A DNA stretch of 53,326 nt from JBHGAV01 sp041946685 (lineage in GTDB: Bacteria > Acidobacteriota > Terriglobia > Bryobacterales > Bryobacteraceae). Each line of letters begins with the position of its first letter. Position 1 is the first letter of the stretch. Below, one piece after another: positions 43,219 through 50,749 of the stretch. The stretch covers positions 1-53,326 of the forward strand of contig JBHGAV010000027.1 in NCBI GenBank assembly GCA_041946685.1. The letters run 5' to 3'. Under the pieces are notes generated by a model that saw only the letters and a program-made list of their open reading frames with translations, ran no database searches and was not told the DNA's origin. The translations under genes and the position numbers were made by a program.

Positions 43219-44028
43219 TCAGCAGGGCCGCCGGTCGGGGCTGGGGAAAGTTCCGGAGATCTGGTCGTGGAAGGTGAGGCGCTCTTCGTCCAAGAGCGCC
43301 CACCAGAAACCGATGCCTGCGGGAATGAGGCTTAAGACGCAGGCGGCGAGCCGCAGCAGACGTTGCTGCCTGCTGGCCGGCCGGCCGTGGAAATGCAGCA
43401 GCCGCAGGCCGGCCAGCCGCATGCCCGGGCTCCGGTCGGAGAGGAAGATCTCAAGCAGCCTGTAGAAAACCAGGATGAGTGCGAATGCGCCGCCGCAAAG
43501 GAGCAGAGCCAGCCGGTCCGCCGGCAAAGGCCCGATCGCGATCAGCAGACCACCGAAGAAGACGCAGCCGGCCGCCAGGACAAACGCCAAGTCAACGGCC
43601 GCCGCCTTACAGCGGCTGCGGATTGAGGCAACGGGCGCGTCGCACTCGACCGCGGGCGTGGCAGGCGCGGAAGCGGGGTTCTCGGCGGCCTCGGCGAAAG
43701 GCAGGAACTCCTGGTCAGGATGCACCGTCCGCACGCCGGTCCGCCGCGGCCCGGGGCGCCCCGCCTCGGTCGGTCCCCCGGTTTGGGGCGCGGCGATCGT
43801 GTCAATCGGGATAACGCGAAACAGAAGCTGCTGCTGAGGGGCGCGGGGCCTGGGAGGCTCTCTCATGGGCGATGGAATCACCGGGGGGCCACTCCCGCGC
43901 GGCTCATCCCCCAAGGGCGCTACGGCGGCACGGGGCTGCGGCCGGGGACCCTCGCCGAGCCGCCTCCCGCACCGCAAGCAACGATGCTCCTCTTCCGCGT
44001 TCGCAGCCCCGCAGTACCCGCAATTCAC
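43219..44028 (-). CDS. RDD-family membrane protein with N-terminal zinc ribbon
   Basis: A 269-residue protein. Two CxxC pairs at the N-terminus (CGYCGAAN, CLRCGRRL) form a zinc ribbon. A long Pro/Arg-rich linker follows, then an RDD domain with three to four membrane helices (VDLAFVLAAGCVFFGGLLIAIG, LALLLCGGAFALILVFYRLLEIFL, LRLAACVLSLIPAGIGFWWALL) and the conserved SPGMRLAGLRLLHFHGRP and FHDQISGT. RDD proteins are membrane proteins sometimes acting in transport. The gene reads away from lptD. Confidence 0.8.
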   Translation of the reverse strand: MNCGYCGAANAEEEHRCLRCGRRLGEGPRPQPRAAVAPLGDEPRGSGPPVIPSPMREPPRPRAPQQQLLFRVIPIDTIAAPQTGGPTEAGRPGPRRTGVRTVHPDQEFLPFAEAAENPASAPATPAVECDAPVASIRSRCKAAAVDLAFVLAAGCVFFGGLLIAIGPLPADRLALLLCGGAFALILVFYRLLEIFLSDRSPGMRLAGLRLLHFHGRPASRQQRLLRLAACVLSLIPAGIGFWWALLDEERLTFHDQISGTFPSPDRRPC

Positions 44029-44165
44029 GCAATCTCACCGAGGTCCGTCAACGCTTGCGGGGGGCAGACACTCCATGCTACGGTTTTCGCTTGGGCCCGC
44101 CACGCCAGCCTTGCGGTCAACTCTCTCTCTCTGTAAGTAACATAATCGGAGGATTTTGTCACGGC

Positions 44166-46475
44166 CTGGTCCGAATTGTCCCTGCGGCGGTCCGACTTTC
44201 GGCGTTGGCCGCGTGGGCCATCGTGGCGCAATCGCAGTCCGCCCGCCCGCCCGGGGTCGAGGCGCCGCGTACGGATGAGGTCCTCATCTGGGCGGCGTCC
44301 AAGACGGCGGAGGGGCCCGTGTATCACCTGCGCGGCAGCGCGTCACTGGAGACCACGGAACTCCAGCTCTGGGCCGATGAGATGGACTACAACGAAGAGA
44401 CCGGCGAGGCGGAGGCCCGTGGAAACGTCCATTTCCAGCATTTCCAGAGAGGGGAGGAGCTGTGGGCAGCTCGCGCGGAGTACAGCCTCCGCCAATCGAC
44501 CGGACGGTTCTATGAAGTCCGCGGAACTTCGCCGCCCAAGGTCGCGCGGCGTCCGGGCCTGCTGACGTCGACAAGCCCATTTTACTTTGAAGGCCGATGG
44601 GCCGAGCGCCTCAAGGAGCGGTACATCCTGTACGACGGCTTCGTCACCAACTGCCGGCTGCCGAAACCGTGGTGGACGTTTCGTGCGTCCCGGTTCGACA
44701 TCATCCCCGGCCAGCGCGCGGTAGCCCGCGGCGCGGTATTCCGGCTGCGGTCGGCGCCACTGCTCTATGCGCCGATTTTCTACAAGTCGCTGGAGGAACA
44801 GCCAAGGCAAAGCGGCTTCCTGACGCCCAACGCCGGAAACAGTTCCCGGAGGGGCAAGATGGTGGGCCTGGGATATTACTGGGCGATCAACCGCAGCTAT
44901 GACACCACATACCGTGCCCAGTGGTTCACCCAGCGCGGCTTCGCCCATCATGTGGACTTTCGGGGCAAGCCGACGCAGAACTCGGAGTTCAACTACATCC
45001 TATACGGGGTCAATGACCGGGGGGAGAGGCTGGAGAGCGGGGAACGCCGCAAGGAGGGTGGATTCATCATGTCCGCCAGCGGCAAGGCCAGCCTGGGACG
45101 CGGCTTTGAAGCGAGGCTGGAGGGCAACTACCTCAGCACGATGCGCTTTCGCAGGGCGTTCACGGAATCGTTCAACGAAGCCATTCTCGCCGAGGTCCAC
45201 TCGGTGGGATACGTGGACAGACACTGGTCCAGTTACGGGCTGAGTGTCGTGGCCGCCCGCACCGAGAACATTCAGGACGCCGGGAACTGGGACGCGGAGA
45301 CCAAGGCTTACAATCCCGACGTGAAGACGGCCATCCGCAAGCTGCCGGAAGTCGAATTCACCGCGCGGGACAGGCAAATGGAGATCCTGGGCCTGCCGAT
45401 TTGGGTCTCCATGGAGTCGACCGCCGGTCTGGTCCGGCGCACCGAGCCGAACTTCCAGACACGGCAGTTGATGAACCGGATCGACTTCCAGCCGCGGGTG
45501 ATGACGGCGGTGCGCTGGAAGGGATTCAGCCTCCTGCCGTCTTTCTCGATCCGCGAGACCCGCTACGGCTCGCGCATGGAGCAGGGGCAGGTGGTTGACG
45601 CCACTCTCATGCGGCACGCGCGGGAGTTTACGCTCGAACTGACGGCACCCTCCCTGGCGCGCACTTTCGATGGGCCGGGATGGCTCGGAGAGAAGGTAAA
45701 GCACGTCATCGAGCCCCGGGCCGTGTTCCGGCACGCGGCGGGCATCGAGGATTTCGACCGGATCATCCGCATCGACACGACCGAGCTGCTTGCGAACACC
45801 ACCGAGGTGGAGTTATCCCTGACCAACCGGCTCTACGTCAAGCGCGGAGCGGAGGCCACGGAGCTTCTGAGCTGGCAGCTCTGGCAGAGCCGGTACTTGG
45901 ATCCCGATTTCGGCGGCGCGGTCACCAGCCTCGATCCGGTCACGGGCAAGCCGCGGCGGAACGTGATCGCCAGTACGGTGAACCTGACCGCCTTCTCGTT
46001 TCTGGATGGCCCGCGCCACTATTCGCCCGTCGTGTCCGCGCTGCGGATTGCTCCGGTATCGGGCTTCGGCGTGGAATGGCGGTCCGACTATGATCCCCTG
46101 CGGGGCCGGCCGGTGAACAGTTGGCTGTTGGGAGACTGGCGCCGCTCGATCTACTCGGTTTCACTGGGCCACAACCTGGTACGCAGCGGGCCCCAGCTTT
46201 CCGCCAGCGCCAACCAGTTCAACGGCAGGTTCACCGTAGGCGGCCAAGGCCGGAGAGGATGGAACGCCGCCTTCGACGCAATCCACGATTTCCGCCTTGG
46301 CGTCACGCGGTCGGCTGTTGCACAGGTCACCTACAACACCGATTGCTGCGGGTTTAGCGTTCAGTACTGGCGCCTCGACTTGATCGACCGCAGGGACAAC
46401 GCCTTCCGCTTTGCCTTCTCGGTGGCCAACATCGGTTCCTTCGGGAGTCTCCGGCGGCAGGACCGGCTGTTCTAG
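44166..46475 (+). CDS. lptD: LPS-assembly outer-membrane protein LptD
   Basis: An outer-membrane beta-barrel protein that inserts lipopolysaccharide with LptE. The OstA/LptA-like N-terminal domain (LQLWADEMDYNEETGEAEARGNVHFQ) precedes the LptD barrel: APIFYKSLEEQPRQSGFLTP, LGYYWAINRSYDTTYRAQWFTQRG, and a C-terminus on a Phe (RRQDRLF). The start is unclear: the frame is open back to ATG 43872, which would cross the divergent RDD gene, and there is no ATG, GTG or well-placed TTG next to the GGAGGA at 44148-44153. CTG 44166 gives a neat signal peptide (RIVPAAVRLSALAAWAIVAQ) and was used provisionally. The family and the end are secure. Confidence 0.85.
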   Translation: MVRIVPAAVRLSALAAWAIVAQSQSARPPGVEAPRTDEVLIWAASKTAEGPVYHLRGSASLETTELQLWADEMDYNEETGEAEARGNVHFQHFQRGEELWAARAEYSLRQSTGRFYEVRGTSPPKVARRPGLLTSTSPFYFEGRWAERLKERYILYDGFVTNCRLPKPWWTFRASRFDIIPGQRAVARGAVFRLRSAPLLYAPIFYKSLEEQPRQSGFLTPNAGNSSRRGKMVGLGYYWAINRSYDTTYRAQWFTQRGFAHHVDFRGKPTQNSEFNYILYGVNDRGERLESGERRKEGGFIMSASGKASLGRGFEARLEGNYLSTMRFRRAFTESFNEAILAEVHSVGYVDRHWSSYGLSVVAARTENIQDAGNWDAETKAYNPDVKTAIRKLPEVEFTARDRQMEILGLPIWVSMESTAGLVRRTEPNFQTRQLMNRIDFQPRVMTAVRWKGFSLLPSFSIRETRYGSRMEQGQVVDATLMRHAREFTLELTAPSLARTFDGPGWLGEKVKHVIEPRAVFRHAAGIEDFDRIIRIDTTELLANTTEVELSLTNRLYVKRGAEATELLSWQLWQSRYLDPDFGGAVTSLDPVTGKPRRNVIASTVNLTAFSFLDGPRHYSPVVSALRIAPVSGFGVEWRSDYDPLRGRPVNSWLLGDWRRSIYSVSLGHNLVRSGPQLSASANQFNGRFTVGGQGRRGWNAAFDAIHDFRLGVTRSAVAQVTYNTDCCGFSVQYWRLDLIDRRDNAFRFAFSVANIGSFGSLRRQDRLF

Positions 46476-46924
46476 GCTTCGCGTGTCTTGGAAAGCGCAA
46501 GGAAGACCGCCCACGCGTGGGCGTGCTCCGCTCCGCCGGTCGAAGTCAGGGTCGCCTCGGTCTCAATCAGCCGTTTGGTCCGGCGTCTGATCCATCCACG
46601 TACGAGGAATGTCGCGCCCGGGGCGATCTCACGCCGGAAGCGCACCCGGAGCTCGGCGGTCAGGGCCTCGCACTGAATGGCCACTGCCTTCGACATGGCC
46701 TCGTCAAGGACCGAGGCGACGATTCCTCCGTGGATGATGCCACGGAAGCCCTCCCAGCAGGGTTCCGGCTTCCACTCGGCCCCGACCACGCCAGCGCCGT
46801 CCGGTACAAACCGAATTCTCAACCCACCCGGATTCGCCGGACCGCACACAAAGCAGGACGGCTGAGGTAGAGCGCGGGGGCGTGGTCGCGCCTTCCGATG
46901 TGCACGAATCTGCGGTGCCGGCAT
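46472..46924 (-). CDS. Hotdog-fold thioesterase (PaaI-like)
   Basis: A 150-residue protein with the PaaI/4HBT thioesterase signature GIIHGGIVASVLDEAMSKA, in which the HGG and the downstream Asp/Glu form the active site. The ACOT-like C-terminal strand (LIETEATLTSTGGAEHAHA) follows. An N-terminal CFVCGPANPGGLRIRF with a CxxC is seen in a subgroup of these enzymes. It hydrolyses acyl-CoA thioesters of unknown chain. It overlaps the 3' end of lptD by 4 bases in the opposite direction. Confidence 0.8.
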   Translation of the reverse strand: MPAPQIRAHRKARPRPRALPQPSCFVCGPANPGGLRIRFVPDGAGVVGAEWKPEPCWEGFRGIIHGGIVASVLDEAMSKAVAIQCEALTAELRVRFRREIAPGATFLVRGWIRRRTKRLIETEATLTSTGGAEHAHAWAVFLALSKTREA

Positions 46925-46928
46925 CGAC

Positions 46929-47036
46929 TCAGCTCCTGGGGGGGAGGCACGGACCGGAGTGGTTGCACGAAGTGGGGCGGCTCACCGGAGCGCCTGCCAG
47001 GTGCCGCCCTCCGGAGACGGGAACCGCGATGTGCAT
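46929..47036 (-). pseudogene. Possible N-terminal remnant of a NifX/NifB-type cluster-binding protein
   Basis: A 35-codon ORF beginning MHIAVPVSGGR, the usual opening of dinitrogenase-cofactor (NifX/NifB family) proteins, but after GGR the expected HFGxxxxF motif is missing and the frame ends before the thioesterase. It is preceded by AAAGGA and by the palindromic operator at 47070, opposite a PadR regulator. In other genomes such regulators often sit beside these genes, so this looks like a truncated partner gene. The match is short, so this is tentative. Confidence 0.35.
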
Positions 47037-47069
47037 GATGGTCTGATTTCCTTTCGGTTCAACTGTATG

Positions 47070-47084
47070 GATGTAAAATACATC
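47070..47084. promoter_or_regulatory. Palindromic operator upstream of padR
   Basis: Perfect inverted repeat GATGTA-AAA-TACATC, containing the ATGT...ACAT half-sites typical of PadR operators but with tighter spacing. It is followed at once by TATAGTATA, a probable -10 region. It lies between the NifX-like remnant and the PadR gene, suggesting autoregulation. Confidence 0.55.
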
Positions 47085-47183
47085 TATAGTATAGCAGCAC
47101 CGATAGAGCGCCGTTCGTACGCATAGATGATTCATGCACCCATTTCCTGCTATGGTGGGTGCACGGAAGGAAGGAGCCGACAC

Positions 47184-47618
47184 ATGCCGCAGCGCAGATG
47201 CCGGCGTCATGGCAACGAGTACCCTTGCACCTGCGCCATGGGGAACCTGTACCGCTTCGTGGAGCCGGTGGTGTTGCTGCTTCTCAAGCAGAAGGGGCGG
47301 TCCTACGGCTATGATCTGTCAGGGGAGCTTCGGGCACAGGCACTCACCGACGCCGAGATTGAAAGAGCTGCCCTGTACCGCACCTTGCGCCAACTGGAGT
47401 TGAACGGGAATGTCACCTCTGGATGGGAAACCGACAAGGGCGGACCGGCGCGCCGCGTCTACAAGCTCACCGCGGAAGGTGAAAAGCACCTGGAGGAATG
47501 GACCACGGTGCTGGGACACGTATCCCGGTCCATGGCCCGATTTGTTCGCCAGGCGAAGAAGCTCGGCATCTCCGGCTCCGCGCCGCGATCTTACTCGCCG
47601 GGAGGGCGCAAGGCCTGA
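47184..47618 (+). CDS. PadR-family transcriptional regulator with N-terminal Cys motif
   Basis: A 144-residue winged-helix repressor. Start at ATG 47184 with AAGGAG 7 bases upstream. The PadR fold is clear: VEPVVLLLLKQKGRSYGYDLSGEL, IERAALYRTLRQLELNG, and ARRVYKLTAEGEKHLEEW. Before it, CRRHGNEYPCTCAMG holds three Cys and a His, which could bind a metal or Fe-S cluster and make the regulator redox- or metal-responsive. Its probable operator is at 47070. The end overlaps the convergent zapA by 28 bases. Confidence 0.82.
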   Translation: MPQRRCRRHGNEYPCTCAMGNLYRFVEPVVLLLLKQKGRSYGYDLSGELRAQALTDAEIERAALYRTLRQLELNGNVTSGWETDKGGPARRVYKLTAEGEKHLEEWTTVLGHVSRSMARFVRQAKKLGISGSAPRSYSPGGRKA

Positions 47619-47902
47619 TCGAGCAGCAACGACAACTCGCTGCTCTTGCCCTGGACGCGCTGCTTGAGGCCGGCTAGTTCGCGCTCGACAGCTCGGAGCC
47701 GGTCGGAAATGTGGAGGCAGGCGAGCACGGCGACACGCGAGGGCTCTGAATCGCCCGTTCGAGACGCAATCCCGGCCATCAGCTCGTCGATGAGGCGGGC
47801 AAGCTCCTCGACCTCGCGGGGGTCGCCGGACGCGCGGACGGTGTAGCTCTGGCCGAAAATCGTGATCCGTACCGGCTTCTTCTCCGCTGGGCCGGAATCC
47901 AT
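47591..47902 (-). CDS. zapA: Cell-division protein ZapA
   Basis: A 103-residue ZapA. The N-terminal globular part (KPVRITIFGQSYTVRASGDPREVEELARLID) and C-terminal coiled coil (RAVERELAGLKQRVQ) are typical. ZapA crosslinks FtsZ filaments at the division site. The ATG at 47902 was preferred to the upstream open codons because it begins the conserved domain. It lies 22 bases after the small coiled-coil gene, a probable ZapB-like partner. Confidence 0.85.
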   Translation of the reverse strand: MDSGPAEKKPVRITIFGQSYTVRASGDPREVEELARLIDELMAGIASRTGDSEPSRVAVLACLHISDRLRAVERELAGLKQRVQGKSSELSLLLDQALRPPGE

Positions 47903-47924
47903 GTGCGCTTCCTGAGCGGCGCTC

Positions 47925-48191
47925 CTAGCCTCCGCCGAGCAGGTCCATCTGCCCAAGCAATCTCTCGATGCGGGCGCGAACCTCCAGGCGCTCGGCGCGG
48001 AGCGTCTCCAACTCCTTGGACAGCTTGGAGGCCTGCATCCTGGCCTCGGTTGCTTCGCGGAGCGCAGTCTCTCGCTCCTCCACGGCGGCGTCCTTCTCCC
48101 GGCGCAATCTGGCCACCAGCTCGGCCGCCTGCACGATCCGTGTTTCCAGCCGGCCCAGTGCGTCGACGTCCTGCTCGACCGGCGTTTCCAT
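47925..48191 (-). CDS. Short coiled-coil protein (ZapB-like)
   Basis: An 88-residue protein that is almost entirely heptad-repeat coiled coil (LETRIVQAAELVARLRREKDAAVEERE...). ATG 48191 overlaps the rplT stop by one base (TGATG). Its position before zapA suggests a ZapB-like division factor, a role inferred from context and coiled-coil content alone. Confidence 0.7.
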   Translation of the reverse strand: METPVEQDVDALGRLETRIVQAAELVARLRREKDAAVEERETALREATEARMQASKLSKELETLRAERLEVRARIERLLGQMDLLGGG

Positions 48192-48556
48192 CACTCAGCC
48201 TTCGCCAGCGCGGCTTTGGCCTTATCGGCCACGAGCCGGAAACCGGCCTCGTCGGAGACGGCCATTTCGGCCAGAACCTTGCGGTTCAGGCCGATCCCGG
48301 CCTTCTTCAGTCCGCTCATCAGCTTGCTGTAGGAAAGCCCCGCCCTCCTGGCGGCCGCCCCGATGCGGACGATCCACAGCGACCGGAAGTCGCGCTTCTT
48401 GCGCCTGCGGCCGACGAACGCGTAGCGCAGGGATTTCTCGACAGCCTCCTGCGCGGCACGGTGGAGCTTGCTCTTGGTTAGGAAAAAACCCGAGGCGCGT
48501 TCCAGCGTCTTGCGGCGCGACGCCACGCGCTTGGTACCTCTCTTTACTCTGGGCAC
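48191..48556 (-). CDS. rplT: 50S ribosomal protein L20
   Basis: A 121-residue L20. The family motifs are intact: MPRVKRGTKRVASRRKTLE, GFFLTKSKLHRAAQEAVEKSLRYAFVGRRRKKRDFR and LWIVRIGAAARRAGLSYSKLMSGLKKA. It binds 23S rRNA during assembly of the large subunit and in many bacteria represses its own operon. It follows rpmI by 72 bases. Usually pheS/pheT follow and infC precedes; neither is adjacent here. Confidence 0.97.
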   Translation of the reverse strand: MPRVKRGTKRVASRRKTLERASGFFLTKSKLHRAAQEAVEKSLRYAFVGRRRKKRDFRSLWIVRIGAAARRAGLSYSKLMSGLKKAGIGLNRKVLAEMAVSDEAGFRLVADKAKAALAKAE

Positions 48557-48628
48557 GTTTTACTCCTTCTCTAAGTGTCTGAGGCGGCTCGGGCACGTGC
48601 CACGCGCTCCGGCCGCACTCCTGGAAAC

Positions 48629-48826
48629 TCAGTCGTAGGGAAGCATCCGCTTCAGTTCGGGCTGGTTGGCCTTGTCGGCCACCACGGACTGCCCGAGCCG
48701 GCGCTTCCGGGCGGGCGCCTTCGAGGTCAAGATATGACGCGCAAACGAATGGCGACGGGAGACTTTTCCCGTGCCGGTCTTCTTGAACCGCTTCGACGCA
48801 CCCTTATGTGTCTTCAGCTTCGGCAT
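48629..48826 (-). CDS. rpmI: 50S ribosomal protein L35
   Basis: A 65-residue L35 with the standard sequence pattern (MPKLKTHKGASKRFKKTGTG, RHSFARHILTSK, LGQSVVADKANQPELKRMLPY). It belongs to the 50S subunit. First gene of the rpmI-rplT-coiled coil-zapA transcript, read from the promoter at 48885-48913. In most bacteria infC comes first and its leader controls the operon; here the operon starts at rpmI. Confidence 0.97.
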   Translation of the reverse strand: MPKLKTHKGASKRFKKTGTGKVSRRHSFARHILTSKAPARKRRLGQSVVADKANQPELKRMLPYD

Positions 48827-48884
48827 CGATAACTGTTCCTGGATCTCCCGCGTGGGGGACGTAGGATGTGCTGCGAACTTCCTC

Positions 48885-48913
48885 AGTATAGCATGGCGCC
48901 GCCGGCATGTTAG
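48885..48913 (-). promoter_or_regulatory. Promoter of the rpmI-rplT operon
   Basis: On the minus strand: CTAACA (-35, 48908-48913), 17-bp spacer, TATACT (-10, 48885-48890) with an upstream TG (TGCTATACT). The leader to the rpmI ATG is about 50 bases, long enough for L20-type control, but I could not identify a structure in it. Confidence 0.55.
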
Positions 48914-48928
48914 ACTGCAAAACGAACC

Positions 48929-49666
48929 ATGAGCTTCGTCCGGCTAGAAGGGGTCTCCAAGACATATTCCCGCAAGGTTTCCCGCCAGTTTCTGCGGAGC
49001 TACCTCCATGCGAGATTGCGGCCAGCCGCTCACGAGCGCTTCTACGCCCTCAGGGAGGTGACGCTCGATTTGGGCGAAGGCGACAGCCTGGCCGTGATCG
49101 GGCCGAACGGGGCGGGCAAGAGCACGCTGCTCAGCCTGATCGCGGGCCTGGCCTGGCCCGACGAGGGCACGGTACAGGTGAACGGGCGCGTGGCCGCCCT
49201 GCTGGAGCTGGGTTCCGGCTTTCACCCGGACCTCACAGGAGCCGAGAACGTCCGCCTGAACGCCGCCTTGTTGGGTTTCTCGCGGCGGCGGACCCGGGAT
49301 AAGTTCGACGAGATCGTCGAATTCTCCGGCGTCCGGGAGTTCATTGACCAGCCGCTGAGGACATTCTCAGCCGGCATGATGGTGCGGCTGGCGTTCTCGG
49401 TGGCCACGGCCCTCGATCCGGACATCCTGCTGGTCGATGAGGTGCTGGCCGTGGGCGACCAGGAGTTCCAGGCCAAGTGCATCCTGAAGATCATGGAATT
49501 GAAGCGGGCGGGCAGGATCCTGGTGTGCAGTTCCCACATCATGGGTACCCTGAGGGACCTCTGCAATCGCGCCATCTGGCTGGACCACGGGCGCGTGCGG
49601 CGGATGGGACCCGCATCCGAAATGCTCACCGAGTACGAGGCTTTGGCCGGCGCCACTCCGCACTGA
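48929..49666 (+). CDS. ABC transporter ATPase, polysaccharide-export type (KpsT/Wzt/TagH-like)
   Basis: A 245-residue ATPase. Walker A is IGPNGAGKST, the signature motif is the variant TFSAGMMVRL (as in TagH/Wzt ATPases), Walker B ILLVDEVLAVGD and the switch His in CSSHIMG. An extra N-terminal segment (SRQFLRSYLHARLRPAAHERFYAL) is typical of O-antigen or teichoic-acid exporters. The permease partner is not in the window. Its stop (49664-49666) lies inside the 24-bp tRNA-derived repeat, so the original 3' end may have been changed by an integration event. Confidence 0.9.
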   Translation: MSFVRLEGVSKTYSRKVSRQFLRSYLHARLRPAAHERFYALREVTLDLGEGDSLAVIGPNGAGKSTLLSLIAGLAWPDEGTVQVNGRVAALLELGSGFHPDLTGAENVRLNAALLGFSRRRTRDKFDEIVEFSGVREFIDQPLRTFSAGMMVRLAFSVATALDPDILLVDEVLAVGDQEFQAKCILKIMELKRAGRILVCSSHIMGTLRDLCNRAIWLDHGRVRRMGPASEMLTEYEALAGATPH

Positions 49667-49686
49667 TGGTGGGCGCGACAGGACTC
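49663..49686 (+). repeat. 24-bp direct repeat, left copy (tRNA-Val 3' end)
   Basis: Identical to 53267-53290: the CCA end, the acceptor 3' strand and part of the T arm of the tRNA-Val gene, plus 4 bases beyond CCA. Weaker similarity continues for about 13 bases. It is in the same orientation as the tRNA, as expected of an attachment-site duplication. Confidence 0.75.
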
Positions 49687-49816
49687 CAATCTGTAATCTG
49701 TGGCCTCAGTCCGGTGGCTTCCGAAGAACGCCTGTTCTCCGCGCCGGGCATCTTGGAGGGGAAGTGCCGCACCCGTCCGGATTCTCCCTCACATGCAGAG
49801 ATAATGGGCTTGATCG

Positions 49817-50605
49817 ATGCCATTCACATTAAGCGTTGCGATTTGGAATACCGGATGGAGGTCGCCAGGTTCGTCTCCGGGTAAGAGAATCCGCGAAATC
49901 CTTCAGCAAGGCGGTTTTGATCTTATCTGCCTGACGGAAGGATCCGAAGGCCTTCTGCCGCCGCAGGGGTACATTGTGACCTCCGGGGCGGATTATGGCT
50001 ACGGTGTGCAGGTGAAGCGAAGAAAGGTGCTGATCTGGAGTCGCTGCCCCTGGCGGGAGTTGGACCAGGTTGGCCATGCAGATCTCCCGTCAGGCCGGTT
50101 CGTCTCAGCACTCACCGAAACGCCAATGGGGCCGCTAAGATTCGTAGGAGTCTGCGTCCCATGGAAGGATGCCCATGTGCGAACGGGCCGCCGTGACCGC
50201 AAGCCGTGGGAGGACCACCTTACCTATTTGAAGGCCTTGGGGACGCTGCTTCCAGGTTATGCCGCGTCTGGAAGCCTCGTGGTCGCTGGAGATTTCAACC
50301 AGACCATCCCGCGCCTCCGTGTGCCATCGGCGGCCCACGACTCCCTGCGGCGAGCCCTGGACGGTTTGGAGATTGCCACAGCGAACCACTCGCTGCCCAA
50401 TGGCCGCCTTTCAATTGATCACCTTGCCCACACTCCGGAGTTGTCTGCGGCCGCGATAGCCAGTTGGTCCAACCTTTCCGACGACGGCAGCTGGCTGAGT
50501 GATCACTGCGGACTGTCGGTTCGGCTGTCTCTGAGAGACGCGAGGGGCCCCGGCACAGAATGGGGAGGGCGATGGGCCTGCGGCTTCCGCAACTTTAACC
50601 ACTGA
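49817..50605 (+). CDS. Endonuclease/exonuclease/phosphatase-fold protein
   Basis: A 262-residue protein of the DNase I-like (EEP) superfamily. Visible motifs: N-terminal VAIWNTGW with the metal-site Asn, LICLTEGSEG with the catalytic Glu, VVAGDFNQTIPR (GDFN), SIDHLAHT, and the final SDHCGLSVRL with the SDH catalytic pair. There is no signal peptide. Members cleave phosphodiester or phosphate esters in nucleic acids or lipids; the substrate is not predictable. The ATG at 49817 lacks a clear ribosome site. It is the first gene inside the tRNA-flanked segment, and the 150 bases before it hold only the repeat and no gene. Confidence 0.75.
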   Translation: MPFTLSVAIWNTGWRSPGSSPGKRIREILQQGGFDLICLTEGSEGLLPPQGYIVTSGADYGYGVQVKRRKVLIWSRCPWRELDQVGHADLPSGRFVSALTETPMGPLRFVGVCVPWKDAHVRTGRRDRKPWEDHLTYLKALGTLLPGYAASGSLVVAGDFNQTIPRLRVPSAAHDSLRRALDGLEIATANHSLPNGRLSIDHLAHTPELSAAAIASWSNLSDDGSWLSDHCGLSVRLSLRDARGPGTEWGGRWACGFRNFNH

Positions 50606-50639
50606 AGAAGGAGGCGCTGCGGCGGCCGGGCGGGGCGGC

Positions 50640-50688
50640 GTGAACGCCAAGCTGTTCCGGGCCACGTCCTGCACAGCCTGGCGTTCAC
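50640..50688. repeat. Long palindrome between convergent genes
   Basis: GTGAACGCCA (50640-50649) and TGGCGTTCAC (50679-50688) pair perfectly over 10 bp. After one mismatch, GCTGT/ACAGC adds 5 bp, leaving a 17-base loop. It is too long and has no T-run for a simple terminator; a stable DNA cruciform, an RNA hairpin or a relic of a mobile palindrome are possible. Confidence 0.6.
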
Positions 50689-50702
50689 CGGAGAGAGGAA
50701 CG

Positions 50703-50721
50703 TCAAATTCAGGAAATTTGA
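50703..50721. repeat. AT-rich inverted repeat
   Basis: TCAAATT-CAGGA-AATTTGA, perfect 7-bp arms, 14 bases from the larger palindrome and 28 bases from the end of the unknown gene at 50750. Notably AT-rich against its surroundings; a protein-binding site or terminator is possible. Confidence 0.45.
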
Positions 50722-50749
50722 TAAGCGCAACTCTTCTGACTCGCCTGGG

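Noticed and set aside
41692..43335. 547-codon plus-strand frame
   Set aside because: Antisense to pgi; no recognisable features.
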